DNA of 64,000 nt from Candidatus Reidiella endopervernicosa (lineage in GTDB: Bacteria > Pseudomonadota > Gammaproteobacteria > GCF-013343005). Below, piece by piece: positions 17,125 to 26,312 of this stretch. The stretch spans positions 248,001 through 312,000 of the forward strand of contig NZ_CP054491.1 of assembly GCF_013343005.1 (NCBI RefSeq), in the 5' to 3' direction. Made by a program: the position numbers and the translations under genes. A model generated the notes under the pieces. The model was given only the letters and a program-made list of their open reading frames with translations. It ran no database searches and was not told the DNA's origin. The number at the start of each line of letters is the position of its first letter. Positions within the stretch are counted from its first letter, which is position 1.

Positions 17125-19056
17125 ATGAGCGAACAGGCGAAGATGGAGGCGGGTAACTACGAGATCTTGCTGCGTGAGCGGCAGGGACGAGTACTCGCTG
17201 CGCTCAAACCCATCGGTGACGATCCACAACTCCCCACCCGCGACACGCTACTGAAAGCACTTGCCGATAACGGCTTCGGTGAGCTGCATCTCCTCGAAGA
17301 GGGTATTGAACAACTACTCACCCCTCCTCCTGAGCCTGAGCCTGAGCCTGAAGCAGATGCAGATGCAGATGCAGATGCAGAGATTGAACCACCAACCCTC
17401 CATTCAGAGGCATCTGCCGAACATGAAGCAATCGATCCTGATGAGGAATCTGTAGAAGCTGAATCGGACGAAGAAGATGCTATATCAATTGACAAGAGAT
17501 CCGATGAACAGGAAACAGCACCAGACAACGAAGCATCAATCAATGAACAACCTGCCGAAGAGATAACTGAGGCGACCGATACAAAGACACCCCCACCAAC
17601 CACCGCAGATCTGGACGATGAAGATTTTGAGGAGTTTGAGGTTGCCGAGCGCGTCGATGGTGAGGCCCTGGTCTCCACTGACGAAGATGAGATGAGCGCC
17701 ACCCTCACAATCACTCCTGCCGCCGGCGGTAAACAGATCGCCATGCTTGACGTCGAGTTGGCACTCAAGCAGCAGGAGATCAACTTCGGTATCGATATAG
17801 ATACGATTAAAAATGCGCTCACTGAGGGAGAGTGCGAAGCGCTGTTAATTGCTGAAGGAACCCCTCCCATTGACGGCGATGATAGCCAGTTTGTCACCCT
17901 GACCCCCGACATCCACCGTCGCGGTCCGAAAATCCGTGAAGACGGGACGGTGGACTATCGTGATCTCAACATCATCATCACCGTCAGCCGTGGCGACAAA
18001 CTAATGAGGCGTGACCCACCGACAGCCGGCACCCCTGGCACCAACATTAAGGGACTCTCGATTCGACCTGCTGCAGGCAAGGAGATCCCCTACGATGCCT
18101 GCCTCGACGGCGTTGAGATCTCGACTGAGGATCCCGACATTCTGCTCGCCACCATTGGTGGCCAACCGATTCTGGTTGATCACGGCGTTAATGTTGAGCC
18201 GGTACTGACCGTCAAGACCATCGATCTCTCCACCGGTAACGTCGACTTCGATGGCAACATAGCCGTCGAGGGCGATGTTGCCCCCTTGATGCACCTTAAG
18301 GCGAGTGGCGACATTGTCGTCTCCGGAATGTGTGAAGCAGCGGCACTCGAGGCTGGCGGTGATATCCATATTGCCAAGGGCGTAATCGGCCACCAGAAAC
18401 CCGAACAGGAGATCGACAACCAGGCCGAACAAGACGACCACGAATTCATCCGTTGTAACGGTACTATCCACACCCGTTTTATTGAAAACTATCGCGTTAC
18501 CGCTGGCACCAGCGTCGTTGTTGACGAGCTGATTGCCCACAGCGAGGTGAGTGCTGGCAACGAGGTCATCGTCGGTAATGACAAATCAAAACGGGGCAAT
18601 ATTTTGGGTGGTCGAACACGGGCTAACAACCGTATTGTTGCCAAAAATATTGGCTCCAGCGCCAACCCCCATACCGAGATCGAGGTCGGTTTTGCGCCCG
18701 ACACCAAACGCTCATACGAGGCGCTCTCCGACCTGCTCAGCAGCAAACTTGAGGAGAAACACAAGCTGGTCACGATCATCAACTATCTGACCAACAATAA
18801 GACACCACAGACCGACAACCGTTTTGTTCAGGTCAAGAAGGCCTACAACAAGGTACGTGGTGAGATTTCCAGCCTTGCCAAGATGCAGAAGGAGATACTG
18901 GATAAGGTCAAAGGGTGTGAGAAGGCTTCGGTAGATGTTTCACAGCACACCTTCTCCGGTGCACACCTGATCATCGCCGGTCATCCACTGATGGTCCAGG
19001 ATGAGAAGGGGGCTGGGAATTTCCATATTGAGGACGGCGAAATCGCCTTCCCCTAA
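17125..19056 (+). CDS. DUF342 / FapA-family polymer-forming protein
   Basis: A 643-residue protein. The N-terminal 60 residues form a small domain (NYEILLRERQGRVLAALKPI). Then comes a long acidic linker (about residues 66-190) with PEPEPEPE and ADADADAD tracts. A FapA-type N-terminal DUF342 domain (AAGGKQIAMLDVELALKQQE) follows, and then the right-handed helical DUF342 repeat region (NVDFDGNIAVEGDV, HLKASGDIVVSGMCEAAALE, GDIHIAKGVIGH, HTRFIENYRVTAGTSVVVDE) and a C-terminal coil (YNKVRGEISSLAKMQKEILD). The family includes flagellar assembly protein FapA and bactofilin-like cell-shape proteins. The actual target here is not evident. The acidic insert is unusual in length. Confidence 0.8.
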   Translation: MSEQAKMEAGNYEILLRERQGRVLAALKPIGDDPQLPTRDTLLKALADNGFGELHLLEEGIEQLLTPPPEPEPEPEADADADADAEIEPPTLHSEASAEHEAIDPDEESVEAESDEEDAISIDKRSDEQETAPDNEASINEQPAEEITEATDTKTPPPTTADLDDEDFEEFEVAERVDGEALVSTDEDEMSATLTITPAAGGKQIAMLDVELALKQQEINFGIDIDTIKNALTEGECEALLIAEGTPPIDGDDSQFVTLTPDIHRRGPKIREDGTVDYRDLNIIITVSRGDKLMRRDPPTAGTPGTNIKGLSIRPAAGKEIPYDACLDGVEISTEDPDILLATIGGQPILVDHGVNVEPVLTVKTIDLSTGNVDFDGNIAVEGDVAPLMHLKASGDIVVSGMCEAAALEAGGDIHIAKGVIGHQKPEQEIDNQAEQDDHEFIRCNGTIHTRFIENYRVTAGTSVVVDELIAHSEVSAGNEVIVGNDKSKRGNILGGRTRANNRIVAKNIGSSANPHTEIEVGFAPDTKRSYEALSDLLSSKLEEKHKLVTIINYLTNNKTPQTDNRFVQVKKAYNKVRGEISSLAKMQKEILDKVKGCEKASVDVSQHTFSGAHLIIAGHPLMVQDEKGAGNFHIEDGEIAFP

Positions 19057-19379
19057 CTGCTCGATCCAGACTGCAACAACTTCTCCAACGCCTCTGGCTC
19101 AACAGGCAGACCCATCGCAGTGAAATTTGAGAAACGTCCACGCAACAGATCCAGCTTCTCCTCCAACTCACGTTCATAAAAAACGACTACTCGGATCTGT
19201 GGATTGCGCTGCAACACCGCCACCACGACTTCAGGGGCTCGCTTTTTCAGAAAGGCGACCGCCTTACGTCCGGAGGTGAGCACCTCGACTTCAAAACCGA
19301 GTTTTTGATAGAGCGGTACAAAATTAGGGTAGCCTCCCAGCTCATAGATGGAGAGTAACAGCGGCTTTGATTCAGGCAT
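19053..19379 (-). CDS. Receiver-like or NTPase-fold small protein, unknown function
   Basis: A 108-residue protein starting MPESKPLLLSIYELGGYPNF with alternating strands and helices (FEVEVLTSGRKAVAFLKKRA; PEVVVAVLQRNPQIRVVVFY). It looks like a degenerate response-regulator-type fold without the phospho-acceptor aspartate. Relatives that I recall have a longer segment between EVVVA and the next strand, so part may be missing. It overlaps the end of the DUF342 gene by four bases on the opposite strand. Confidence 0.5.
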   Translation of the reverse strand: MPESKPLLLSIYELGGYPNFVPLYQKLGFEVEVLTSGRKAVAFLKKRAPEVVVAVLQRNPQIRVVVFYERELEEKLDLLRGRFSNFTAMGLPVEPEALEKLLQSGSSS

Positions 19380-19678
19380 GGTTAATAACAGCTCATGACC
19401 CCTACGGGCGGGCCGCTACAGTAGCGTGTAGCTTGGCCATTGGCAAAAACAGCGTACTAAAGAACCCTGTTGCGACAACCCGGTATATCTGGATAATCGG
19501 CTTGGCATTTTTACCGACTCACAGCCACCACCTCATCTCTGCACCCCTTGAGCCTCACTCGTACAGAGACCACATAATCGATACCCGCTGATAGTCGGTA
19601 CCACTGACATCCTCACGGATAATTTTTTGGCCCGCTAGGCCACACTAGCGACAGACAGTTACAAGGCATTTAACAGCA
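19380..19678 (+). other. Intergenic region before the RRM gene
   Basis: About 300 bases between a minus-strand gene and the RRM gene, so it should hold promoters for both. A GC-rich short inverted stretch (CCCTACGGGCGGGCCGCTACAGTAGCG, about 19398-19425) is the only structure I noted. No coding signal. Confidence 0.45.
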
Positions 19679-20167
19679 ATGAAATTCAACAACAGCTTCT
19701 CCAGCATCCTAACCAAGATCATCATCTTCTCCGCTCTGCTCGGTATTATTGTTTACTTCATTTACCCTGCACTCAGCGCCAGCCAGGGTGACAGCGCCCA
19801 GCTCGCCGCACTGCTGGCCGCCGCCGCATCGATCATCTCTGTGCTGCTCACCTCCATCGAAATTGAAGCGAGCAGTGATACCAACGGCAAGAGTGGCGGT
19901 GGAGAGCCACTCTCAATCTTCGTCGGCAACCTCGCCTACAAGGCGAGTCGTGATGAGCTCAAGGCACTGTTTGGAAAATATGGCGAGGTTCGCTCAGTAC
20001 GCATCATGACCGACCGTGCCACCCGCCGCCCTCGCGGTTTCGGCTTTATCGAGATGGATGAAAAGTCGGCGCGCAAGGCGATCAAGAAGCTCGACGGTTA
20101 CGAATTCATGGGCCGCAACATCAAGGTCAATGAGGGTAATCAGCGTCGTCAGCAGCAGGATGGCTGA
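19679..20167 (+). CDS. RRM RNA-binding protein with N-terminal membrane helices
   Basis: A 162-residue protein. The first ~65 residues hold two hydrophobic helices (IIIFSALLGIIVYFIYPAL and LAALLAAAASIISVLLTSIE). The C-terminal ~80 residues are a canonical RNA recognition motif with RNP2 (LSIFVGNLAY) and RNP1 (RPRGFGFIEM), like the short bacterial/cyanobacterial RRM proteins. An RRM anchored to the inner membrane is an unusual combination and suggests RNA handling at the membrane. The stop overlaps the start of the downstream DUF3549-like gene by eight bases, implying translational coupling. Confidence 0.85.
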   Translation: MKFNNSFSSILTKIIIFSALLGIIVYFIYPALSASQGDSAQLAALLAAAASIISVLLTSIEIEASSDTNGKSGGGEPLSIFVGNLAYKASRDELKALFGKYGEVRSVRIMTDRATRRPRGFGFIEMDEKSARKAIKKLDGYEFMGRNIKVNEGNQRRQQQDG

Positions 20168-21197
20168 AGCCGCAGTCACCATCGGCGGCCTGCTTGAGAG
20201 CGGCCGCTACGACTATCAGGCGTTCGATATCGGACGCGGCGTGCATGCCATAGAACGTATTCAGTTTGAGCAGTTCGAGGCGTGTATCGCGCCCTACCTC
20301 TACCCGCTCAAGCAACACGCCTGGCTCGCCATACTCGGCTGGAATCCCGACAATCGCGAAGAGCATTTCGTCTGGTTTCTCAAGTTTCCACTCGATGAGC
20401 AGAGCAAGCTCAACCAGGCGGCACGAGACGACTTCCTCTCACAGCTGGTCGAGGCGTTTGGTACTGCCCACGCCAGTGACGAAGTCGGTAGCGCCCTGAG
20501 TGAGAGCCCCTATGGCATCAAACCACGTGAAGAGACAATGGCACTGTTCCATGCCAAGGCGCTGAAACAGCTCGATCAACCACCCTCACGTTTTTTTGAA
20601 CACGCCCACAGCTACTTCAGTGGTGAAGCCGGTTTCGATCAGTGGGCCTTTGTCGGTCTACAGGGAATCGCCGATCTCGCTTCTCGTCTCGATGAGGGCG
20701 ACAACAGCACGCTGCTTGCCAAGGCGCTACCGCATCTACCAAACCAACCCTTCAGTGCAGTGGTTATTGCGATTGAGAGCGAGGCACCAGGCGAGAGCAT
20801 CGCTGCTGCGATTGAGGCCCGTGCCGACGCTGAACTGGCTGGTGATGAAATCGATATCGCTCTGCTGGTCGCCTCTGTGCGTGGACTCTCTACCAGCCCC
20901 GATAGTGATCGGCGCCGCGCTTTGCTGCGACGACTTTTGAACTCATCCCAGGGCACAGATATTGAGCTTCTGGCGGCAATCGCCGGGCGTTGCTGGAATG
21001 ATTTGAAAGAGCCCACTTTGGCTGTGAGTTATCTTGATGCATTGGCGGAGAATAGCGCCGGCGAGGCAGGCTTTAACGCCATTATGAGTGACCTACTCTA
21101 TATTCCCGGCCTGCGTGAACCGCTATTGCAGCGACTGCGCGATCCTGAGCGCTCGGAGAAGCTGGCTGCTGCCTTCGGCAAGCTGTTCGGCGCATAA
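20160..21197 (+). CDS. DUF3549-family protein
   Basis: The ATG at 20160 lies within the last codons of the RRM gene. The 345-residue product starts MAEAAVTIGGLLESGRYDYQ and contains FDIGRGVHAIERIQFEQFEA, ILGWNPDNREEHFVWFLKFP and a helical C-terminal half. This agrees with DUF3549, a gammaproteobacterial family of unknown function. It has no obvious catalytic motif. The coupling to the RRM protein hints at a shared role, which I cannot name. A terminator follows. Confidence 0.75.
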   Translation: MAEAAVTIGGLLESGRYDYQAFDIGRGVHAIERIQFEQFEACIAPYLYPLKQHAWLAILGWNPDNREEHFVWFLKFPLDEQSKLNQAARDDFLSQLVEAFGTAHASDEVGSALSESPYGIKPREETMALFHAKALKQLDQPPSRFFEHAHSYFSGEAGFDQWAFVGLQGIADLASRLDEGDNSTLLAKALPHLPNQPFSAVVIAIESEAPGESIAAAIEARADAELAGDEIDIALLVASVRGLSTSPDSDRRRALLRRLLNSSQGTDIELLAAIAGRCWNDLKEPTLAVSYLDALAENSAGEAGFNAIMSDLLYIPGLREPLLQRLRDPERSEKLAAAFGKLFGA

Positions 21198-21204
21198 AGA
21201 GAAA

Positions 21205-21235
21205 CGGCCCGAAGGGCATCATGCCTTCCGGGCCG
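21205..21235 (+). terminator. Terminator-like hairpin after the DUF3549 gene
   Basis: A perfect 12-base stem CGGCCCGAAGGC / GCCTTCCGGGCCG-type with a short ATCAT loop follows seven bases after the stop. It is followed by CTTGT rather than a pure T run, so termination may be moderate. Confidence 0.75.
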
Positions 21236-21256
21236 CTTGTCAGTTCTATTAATGAT

Positions 21257-21325
21257 GCCCCGGATGGAGTGAAACGTAACCCGAGCATCATTGCCCCCCC
21301 GGATTTCGCTATGCTCCATCCGGGC
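21257..21325. repeat. REP-like inverted repeat
   Basis: GCCCGGATGGAG (21257-21268) pairs with CTCCATCCGGGC (21314-21325). The arms and the following GAAAC / TTTCGCTATG resemble the widespread gammaproteobacterial REP sequence built on CCCGGATGGAGCGAAGCG. It lies between two convergent genes. Confidence 0.75.
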
Positions 21326-21363
21326 TACTACGGCTGTCTACTACCTGCAGCCGTCTTTCTGAA

Positions 21364-21648
21364 TCAATCCTCGGTCCAACCCTGCAACGCCTCAATAACC
21401 GACTTTGCCTGATCCTTGCTGGAGATATTGAACTTCGACTTCTGCATATATTCGCCATTACGCTTCTGGTAGCGACGGATGGTGTACTTTTCGGGACCGT
21501 ACTCCTCCTTGCTCCGGTTCCAGTCCTGATAACGGTAGATGATGGTCGACCAGGCGCCCTTGGAGAGCACCTTCTTATCGAGCTCTTTGGTCGTCTCGAT
21601 ACCATCTTCGGTGTAGCTGATCGTCAGTTCATCAATTGTCTCGGCCAT
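21364..21648 (-). CDS. Conserved small protein, unknown function
   Basis: A 94-residue soluble protein, MAETIDELTISYTEDGIETT, with an aromatic and charged centre (STIIYRYQDWNRSKEEYGPE, RRYQKRNGEYMQKSKFNISS). The pattern is seen in a small conserved proteobacterial protein that has no function assigned. It lies upstream (in minus direction downstream) of slyD with an 80-base gap and could be co-transcribed. Confidence 0.7.
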   Translation of the reverse strand: MAETIDELTISYTEDGIETTKELDKKVLSKGAWSTIIYRYQDWNRSKEEYGPEKYTIRRYQKRNGEYMQKSKFNISSKDQAKSVIEALQGWTED

Positions 21649-21728
21649 CTCTCTCGCTCTCTTTAAGGCTGTTTTAGTCTCGGGTCGAATCTACCCGATG
21701 TGTCCACAAATGGAAATCTACGTGGTGC

Positions 21729-22256
21729 TCAGTGCATCGTGTTCTGGTTGGCAGCATCGGCAGTGGGTAGCGCGTCGCCTACCTTCAGCTCCTGCTCGCT
21801 TGCCTCGCGCACACTGACCACTTCGAGCCTCAGATTGAGATCCTTGCCCGCCAGACCGTGGTTTCCATCAACCGTAATCATGCCGTTCTCGATGCGTGTC
21901 ACTACAAAGGAGACCACCTCGCCATCGGGGCCGTGCGCCTCGAGCCCGGCACCAATCTCCTGTGCCTGCGGCGGGAACTCCTCAGCAGGTGCGGCGATCA
22001 TCATCGACTCGTCGCGCTCGCCGTAACCCTCTTCGGGTGTGAGGCTTAGCTCGATCTTGTCACCGGCCACATGCCCCTCCAGTGTCTCCTCGACCTTGGC
22101 AAAGACACCACCGTGACCACCGTGTAGATAGAAGACCATATCGTGCATCTCGAGCGCCTTACCCTGACCTGGCACCTCTTTCTCAAAAGCGGAGTACTTG
22201 AGCTGTACCACGCGGTCTTTGCTGATCTTCATATCATTGCTGCTCGAATCTGACAT
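21729..22256 (-). CDS. slyD: FKBP-type peptidyl-prolyl isomerase, SlyD type
   Basis: A 175-residue cytoplasmic folding helper that isomerises Xaa-Pro bonds. The core VVQLKYSAFEKEVPGQGKAL, FYLHGGHGGVFAKVEETLEG and the inserted-flap domain SLTPEEGYGERDE are SlyD hallmarks; the ATVDGNHGLAGKDL-like segment (MITVDGNHGLAGKDLNLRLE) closes the fold. The C-terminus lacks the His-rich metal-binding tail of E. coli SlyD and ends ADAANQNTMH, so it resembles the shorter FkpB/SlyD-like proteins. No operon partner is needed for its function. Confidence 0.9.
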   Translation of the reverse strand: MSDSSSNDMKISKDRVVQLKYSAFEKEVPGQGKALEMHDMVFYLHGGHGGVFAKVEETLEGHVAGDKIELSLTPEEGYGERDESMMIAAPAEEFPPQAQEIGAGLEAHGPDGEVVSFVVTRIENGMITVDGNHGLAGKDLNLRLEVVSVREASEQELKVGDALPTADAANQNTMH

Positions 22257-22323
22257 ATTCTTTACCGTGACATCTGGAAGTTAGTGAGCGGCCATTATAC
22301 GCAAGCCGCGCCGTACTGCAGGC

Positions 22324-24837
22324 CTACTTACCGTTGAGCGGCAGCGGCGGCACCATCTCCAGCTTCCAGATCTGTTCGTTGTACTCGAGCATGGTGCGAT
22401 CGGTGGAGAACTTACCGCTGGTAGCGCTGTTGATAATGCTCATCCGTGTCCAGCGTTCCTGATCCCTGTAGGCCTCTGAGACGCGCTGCTGCGCCTCGAT
22501 ATAGCTACTGAAATCGGCCGCCACCATCCACGGATCGTGTGGGCTGGAGATCGAGCCGATGATCGGATCGAAGAGCCCCGGTTCGAACTGGCTGAAGTGA
22601 CCACAGCGCAGGAGCTGCATCACACGGCTGAACGCCTCGTCATTTTCAATAATCGACTGCGGATCGTAGCCTTCACGCTGCTCGTTAACCTGCTCGGCGG
22701 TGAGACCGAAGAGGAAGAAGTTATCATCGCCCGCCTCCTCGCGAATCTCGATATTGGCACCATCCAGGGTGCCGATGGTCACAGCACCGTTCATCATGAA
22801 CTTCATATTGCCGGTGCCGGATGCCTCCTTACCGGCGGTCGATATCTGCTCAGAGAGATCGGTACCGGGGGCGATAATCTCCATCGCAGAGACGCGATAG
22901 TTAGGCAGAAAGGCAAGCTTGAGCTTGTCACCCACATCGGGGTCGTTATTGACCACGTTGGCGACGTTATTGACCAGCTTGATGATCAGTTTCGCCATCT
23001 GATAGCCGGGAGCCGCCTTGCCACCGATCAACACGCAGCGCGGGGTCCAGTTATCGGTATCGCCGCGCTTGATGCGGTCGTAGAGGTGGATCACATGCAG
23101 CACGTTGAGCAGCTGGCGCTTGTACTCATGGATGCGCTTCACCTGTACATCAAACATCGCCTCCGTATCGAAACGCACCCCGCAGTCGGCCTCAACCAGA
23201 TCGGCCAGACGCTGTTTGTTCTGCTGCTTCACTGCGTGCCACTGCTTGCGGAATTTCGCCTTTGCTGCATGCGGAATCAGCTGCTTGAGCTGCGGCAGAT
23301 CACAGACCCACCCCTCACCGATGGTCGCGTTGAGTAGCTCGCCGAGTGGACGGTTACAACCGGCCAGCCAGCGACGCTGGGTGACACCGTTGGTCTTGTT
23401 ATTAAAACGCTCCGGCCAGAGCTGATAGAAGTCGTTGAAGAGTCCCTCGGTAAGCAACCGAGAGTGGAGTTCGGCAACACCATTGATGGAGAAGCTGCCG
23501 ACGATGGCAAGATAGGCCATGCGGATCTGTGGATCCCCACCCTCTTCGATAATCGACATCCGGCGCATACGCTCGTTATCACCCGGCCAACGCTGTGCCA
23601 CCTGAGCCATAAAGCGGGCGTTGATCTCGTAAATGATCTCCAGCAGACGCGGAAGTAGCTGTTTAAAGAGTGAAACCGACCAGCGCTCGAGCGCCTCGGG
23701 CAGCAGGGTGTGATTGGTATAGGCCATACTGCTGCTGGTGATCGACCAGGCCTGATCCCAGTCCATACCATGCTCATCCATTAATAGACGCATCAGCTCA
23801 GCAACCGAGATACTGGGATGGGTGTCGTTGAGCTGGAAGCAGCTCTTGGCAGCAAACTGGCTGAAATCATCGCCATGCAGGCGGCACCAGTCGCGAATCA
23901 CATCCTTGAGGCTTGCCGAGGCGAGGAAGTACTGCTGGCGCAGCCTGAGCTCCTTACCGTTCTCACTGGCATCATTGGGGTAGAGCACCATGGTGATGTT
24001 CTCAGCGGCATTTTTAGCGGCCACTGACTCGGTGTAGTCACCAGCGTTGAACTCATCGAGATCGAACACGTCGGTGGCATCGGCCGACCAGAGCCGCAGG
24101 GTGTTAACGGTATCGTTTTTGTAGCCCGGTATCGGAATATCGTAGGGGACCGCCAGCACGTCGTGGGTATCGACCCAGCGCACCCGCATCTTGCCGCTGG
24201 CGTCACTGTAGAACTCGCTGCGCCCACCGAACTGGACCCGCTGGGTATATTCGGGTCGCTCCAGCTCCCAGGGGTTGCCGTCACGCAGCCAGTGGTCGGG
24301 CTCTTCAATCTGATGACCCTGATCGATATCCTGACGGAACATGCCGTACTCGTAGCGTATGCCATATCCCTTCACCGGCAGCTGCAGGGTGGCGCAGCTA
24401 TCGAGAAAACAGGCGGCCAGGCGTCCCAGTCCGCCGTTGCCGAGTCCCGCATCGTGTTCGCTCTCGGCGATCTCCTCCAGCTCCAGGCCGAGCGTGTAGA
24501 GCGCCTTGGTGGTCTTATCGGTGATACCGAGGTTGAGCATCGCATTCCCTAGCGTGCGCCCCATCAGGAACTCCATTGAGAGGTAGTAGGAGCGGCGACT
24601 ATCCTGCTCATCGTAGGCGTAACGTGTATTTTTCCAGCGATCCATCAGCCGGTCTCGCAGTGAGAGCGCCAACGCCACGTAGGGGTAGTGAGTAGAGCGA
24701 CAGTTTTTGTCACGCCCCAGGGTACGTGCGAAGTAGTGGCGAATATCCTCCGCGATCGCCTTCGAACCGAGCCCCAGTGCGGGCAGTTCGGTCAGATCTT
24801 CACGGGGATTGCTCTTCTCAAGGGGTTTAAAGTTCAT
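22324..24837 (-). CDS. glgP: Glycogen/starch phosphorylase
   Basis: An 837-residue PLP enzyme that releases glucose 1-phosphate from alpha-1,4-glucans. Hallmarks include RRSYYLSMEFLMGRTLGNAM, LGNGGLGRLAACFLDS, RYEYGMFRQ, NDTHPSISVAELMRLL, FDVQVKRIHEYKRQLLNVLH and the PLP-lysine signature EASGTGNMKFMMNGAVTIGT. The length is typical. It stands alone; other glycogen genes are not in the window. A long (nearly 390-base) leader precedes the next gene. Confidence 0.97.
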   Translation of the reverse strand: MNFKPLEKSNPREDLTELPALGLGSKAIAEDIRHYFARTLGRDKNCRSTHYPYVALALSLRDRLMDRWKNTRYAYDEQDSRRSYYLSMEFLMGRTLGNAMLNLGITDKTTKALYTLGLELEEIAESEHDAGLGNGGLGRLAACFLDSCATLQLPVKGYGIRYEYGMFRQDIDQGHQIEEPDHWLRDGNPWELERPEYTQRVQFGGRSEFYSDASGKMRVRWVDTHDVLAVPYDIPIPGYKNDTVNTLRLWSADATDVFDLDEFNAGDYTESVAAKNAAENITMVLYPNDASENGKELRLRQQYFLASASLKDVIRDWCRLHGDDFSQFAAKSCFQLNDTHPSISVAELMRLLMDEHGMDWDQAWSITSSSMAYTNHTLLPEALERWSVSLFKQLLPRLLEIIYEINARFMAQVAQRWPGDNERMRRMSIIEEGGDPQIRMAYLAIVGSFSINGVAELHSRLLTEGLFNDFYQLWPERFNNKTNGVTQRRWLAGCNRPLGELLNATIGEGWVCDLPQLKQLIPHAAKAKFRKQWHAVKQQNKQRLADLVEADCGVRFDTEAMFDVQVKRIHEYKRQLLNVLHVIHLYDRIKRGDTDNWTPRCVLIGGKAAPGYQMAKLIIKLVNNVANVVNNDPDVGDKLKLAFLPNYRVSAMEIIAPGTDLSEQISTAGKEASGTGNMKFMMNGAVTIGTLDGANIEIREEAGDDNFFLFGLTAEQVNEQREGYDPQSIIENDEAFSRVMQLLRCGHFSQFEPGLFDPIIGSISSPHDPWMVAADFSSYIEAQQRVSEAYRDQERWTRMSIINSATSGKFSTDRTMLEYNEQIWKLEMVPPLPLNGK

Positions 24838-25225
24838 CGCTCACTCTCAACGGTTTGTTGTTGTCAGGCTGCTCAGGGAACAAGGCGCAGGCTTCCTAAC
24901 CATAGACCCTATTTCTCATGCTGCGGTTAAGCCAGAAGCCGCGTATCAGCTGCGTTCTTCGGCCAATTTTTGCGCCATCCTAGCACCGACCACGCCAACA
25001 GCCGAGTGTTGCTAGAAATGATCGGTCGTATTCGCACGCTTTTGCATCAATTCGCACATGAGCGACGCACCACCGCACCAATAACAGACAAGCCAAGTTA
25101 GTTAATTACCAAATACTTATATTAATCAGAAACCTATACCGCAACGGCCTTTCTGAGTATGCTGCGTTGCAGAAAAGAACATAACAACTCACCAACACCT
25201 AATAAGAATGACCCGGAGGGACATC
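24838..25225. other. Intergenic region between glgP and the periplasmic protein gene
   Basis: A ~390-base gap between divergent genes, with AT-rich sequence from 25080 to 25135 that could hold a promoter for the rightward gene. No coding signal, strong hairpin or repeat is evident. It contains a GGAGGG ribosome binding site at 25215-25220 for the downstream ATG. Confidence 0.5.
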
Positions 25226-26128
25226 ATGAGACTATTCCGACAACTACTGCTGGCTATCGCTGGACTTGCCATCGCCATTTCGGCAAACGCTGCAGAACGC
25301 CTACAGCCCTTTGTACTCGCCTCGACTGGCACTGGCGATGTGGCCACCAAGGTTGCCGAGGTTAAGGGCAAGCTCAAAGGCGCCGGCTTTGAAGTAGTTG
25401 GCGACTACACCCCCTATGCCGACACCACCATCGTCATTGTCACCAGCAGCGGTCTGAAAAAAGCGGCTGCCCAGTCTGAGTTTGGTGCCTACGGCGCGGT
25501 ACAGCGCGTATCGGTCACCAAACATAACGGTGAGCTGCAGGTTGCCTATACCAACCCGATTTACATGTCTAACGCCTACCGCATGGAGGATGAGCTCACC
25601 TCAACCGGCACTGCGCTGAAAAAGGCGCTCGGTTCAAAGAAGGTCTACGGTTCGAAAAAGGGCCTCAAGGCGAAGAAGCTGCGCAAGTACCACTACATGT
25701 TTGGCATGCCCTACTTCGATGATCCGAGCATGCTGGCTGAGCACAAGAACTACAAAGCTGCCGTGGCCGCTGTAGAGAAGGGTCTGGCTGCTGGCAAGAG
25801 CGCTATCACCAAGGTCTACCGCGTCGACATTCCGGGCAAGGATGAGACCGTATTTGGTGTGGCTATGAAGGGCAACAAGATCGGCAAACCCTACCAGGAC
25901 GATGAGTACATCATGAGCGAGATCGACTTCAAGGGTGTTCGCTCCAGTGCCCACCTCCCCTACGAGCTGGTCGTCTCGGGCAATAAGGTCTACGCCCTCT
26001 CGGCCAAGTTCCGCATTGCGATGAACTTCCCCGATCTTAAGATGATGGGTGATAACAGCTTCATGAATATCATGGAGTCACCCGGAGCCGTCGAAGATGC
26101 GCTGGAGGCCGTTGCTGCCGGCAACTAA
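25226..26128 (+). CDS. Exported protein, DUF302-like, unknown function
   Basis: The ATG at 25226 is chosen for its GGAGGG spacing and for the signal peptide MRLFRQLLLAIAGLAIAISA with cleavage after ANAAE. The 300-residue product has an early segment of alternating strands and helices (VAEVKGKLKGAGFEVVGDYT) like DUF302 domains, then a Lys/Gly-rich stretch (KKVYGSKKGLKAKKLRKYHY) and a conserved-looking ending. I read it as a periplasmic DUF302-type protein. A strong terminator follows at 26155. Confidence 0.65.
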   Translation: MRLFRQLLLAIAGLAIAISANAAERLQPFVLASTGTGDVATKVAEVKGKLKGAGFEVVGDYTPYADTTIVIVTSSGLKKAAAQSEFGAYGAVQRVSVTKHNGELQVAYTNPIYMSNAYRMEDELTSTGTALKKALGSKKVYGSKKGLKAKKLRKYHYMFGMPYFDDPSMLAEHKNYKAAVAAVEKGLAAGKSAITKVYRVDIPGKDETVFGVAMKGNKIGKPYQDDEYIMSEIDFKGVRSSAHLPYELVVSGNKVYALSAKFRIAMNFPDLKMMGDNSFMNIMESPGAVEDALEAVAAGN

Positions 26129-26154
26129 TCAGACACCACCGAATACCGTTGTTT

Positions 26155-26182
26155 GAGAGGGCCCGCAAGGGCCCTCTCTCAT
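26155..26182 (+). terminator. Rho-independent terminator after the exported protein gene
   Basis: The stem GAGAGGGCCC / GGGCCCTCTC with a short GCAA loop is followed by TCATTT. It lies 27 bases after the stop. Confidence 0.9.
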
Positions 26183-26312
26183 TTCTGCACCGCAAAAAAT
26201 CACCACTGTGCGTACCGTTATATTTCCTCACACATCGGTGATACTGTTCTCTACTAGTATCGGTACATCGCATCCCGGTTATCACTATCAGCAGAACATT
26301 TAAGTGAGCTCT

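Noticed and set aside
17157-17912. Minus-strand 251-codon serine-rich frame within the DUF342 gene
   Set aside because: It is the antisense shadow of the acidic linker and the DUF342 domain; composition is explained by the sense gene.
22537-23337. Plus-strand 266-codon frame within glgP
   Set aside because: It is antisense to highly conserved glycogen phosphorylase and matches nothing.
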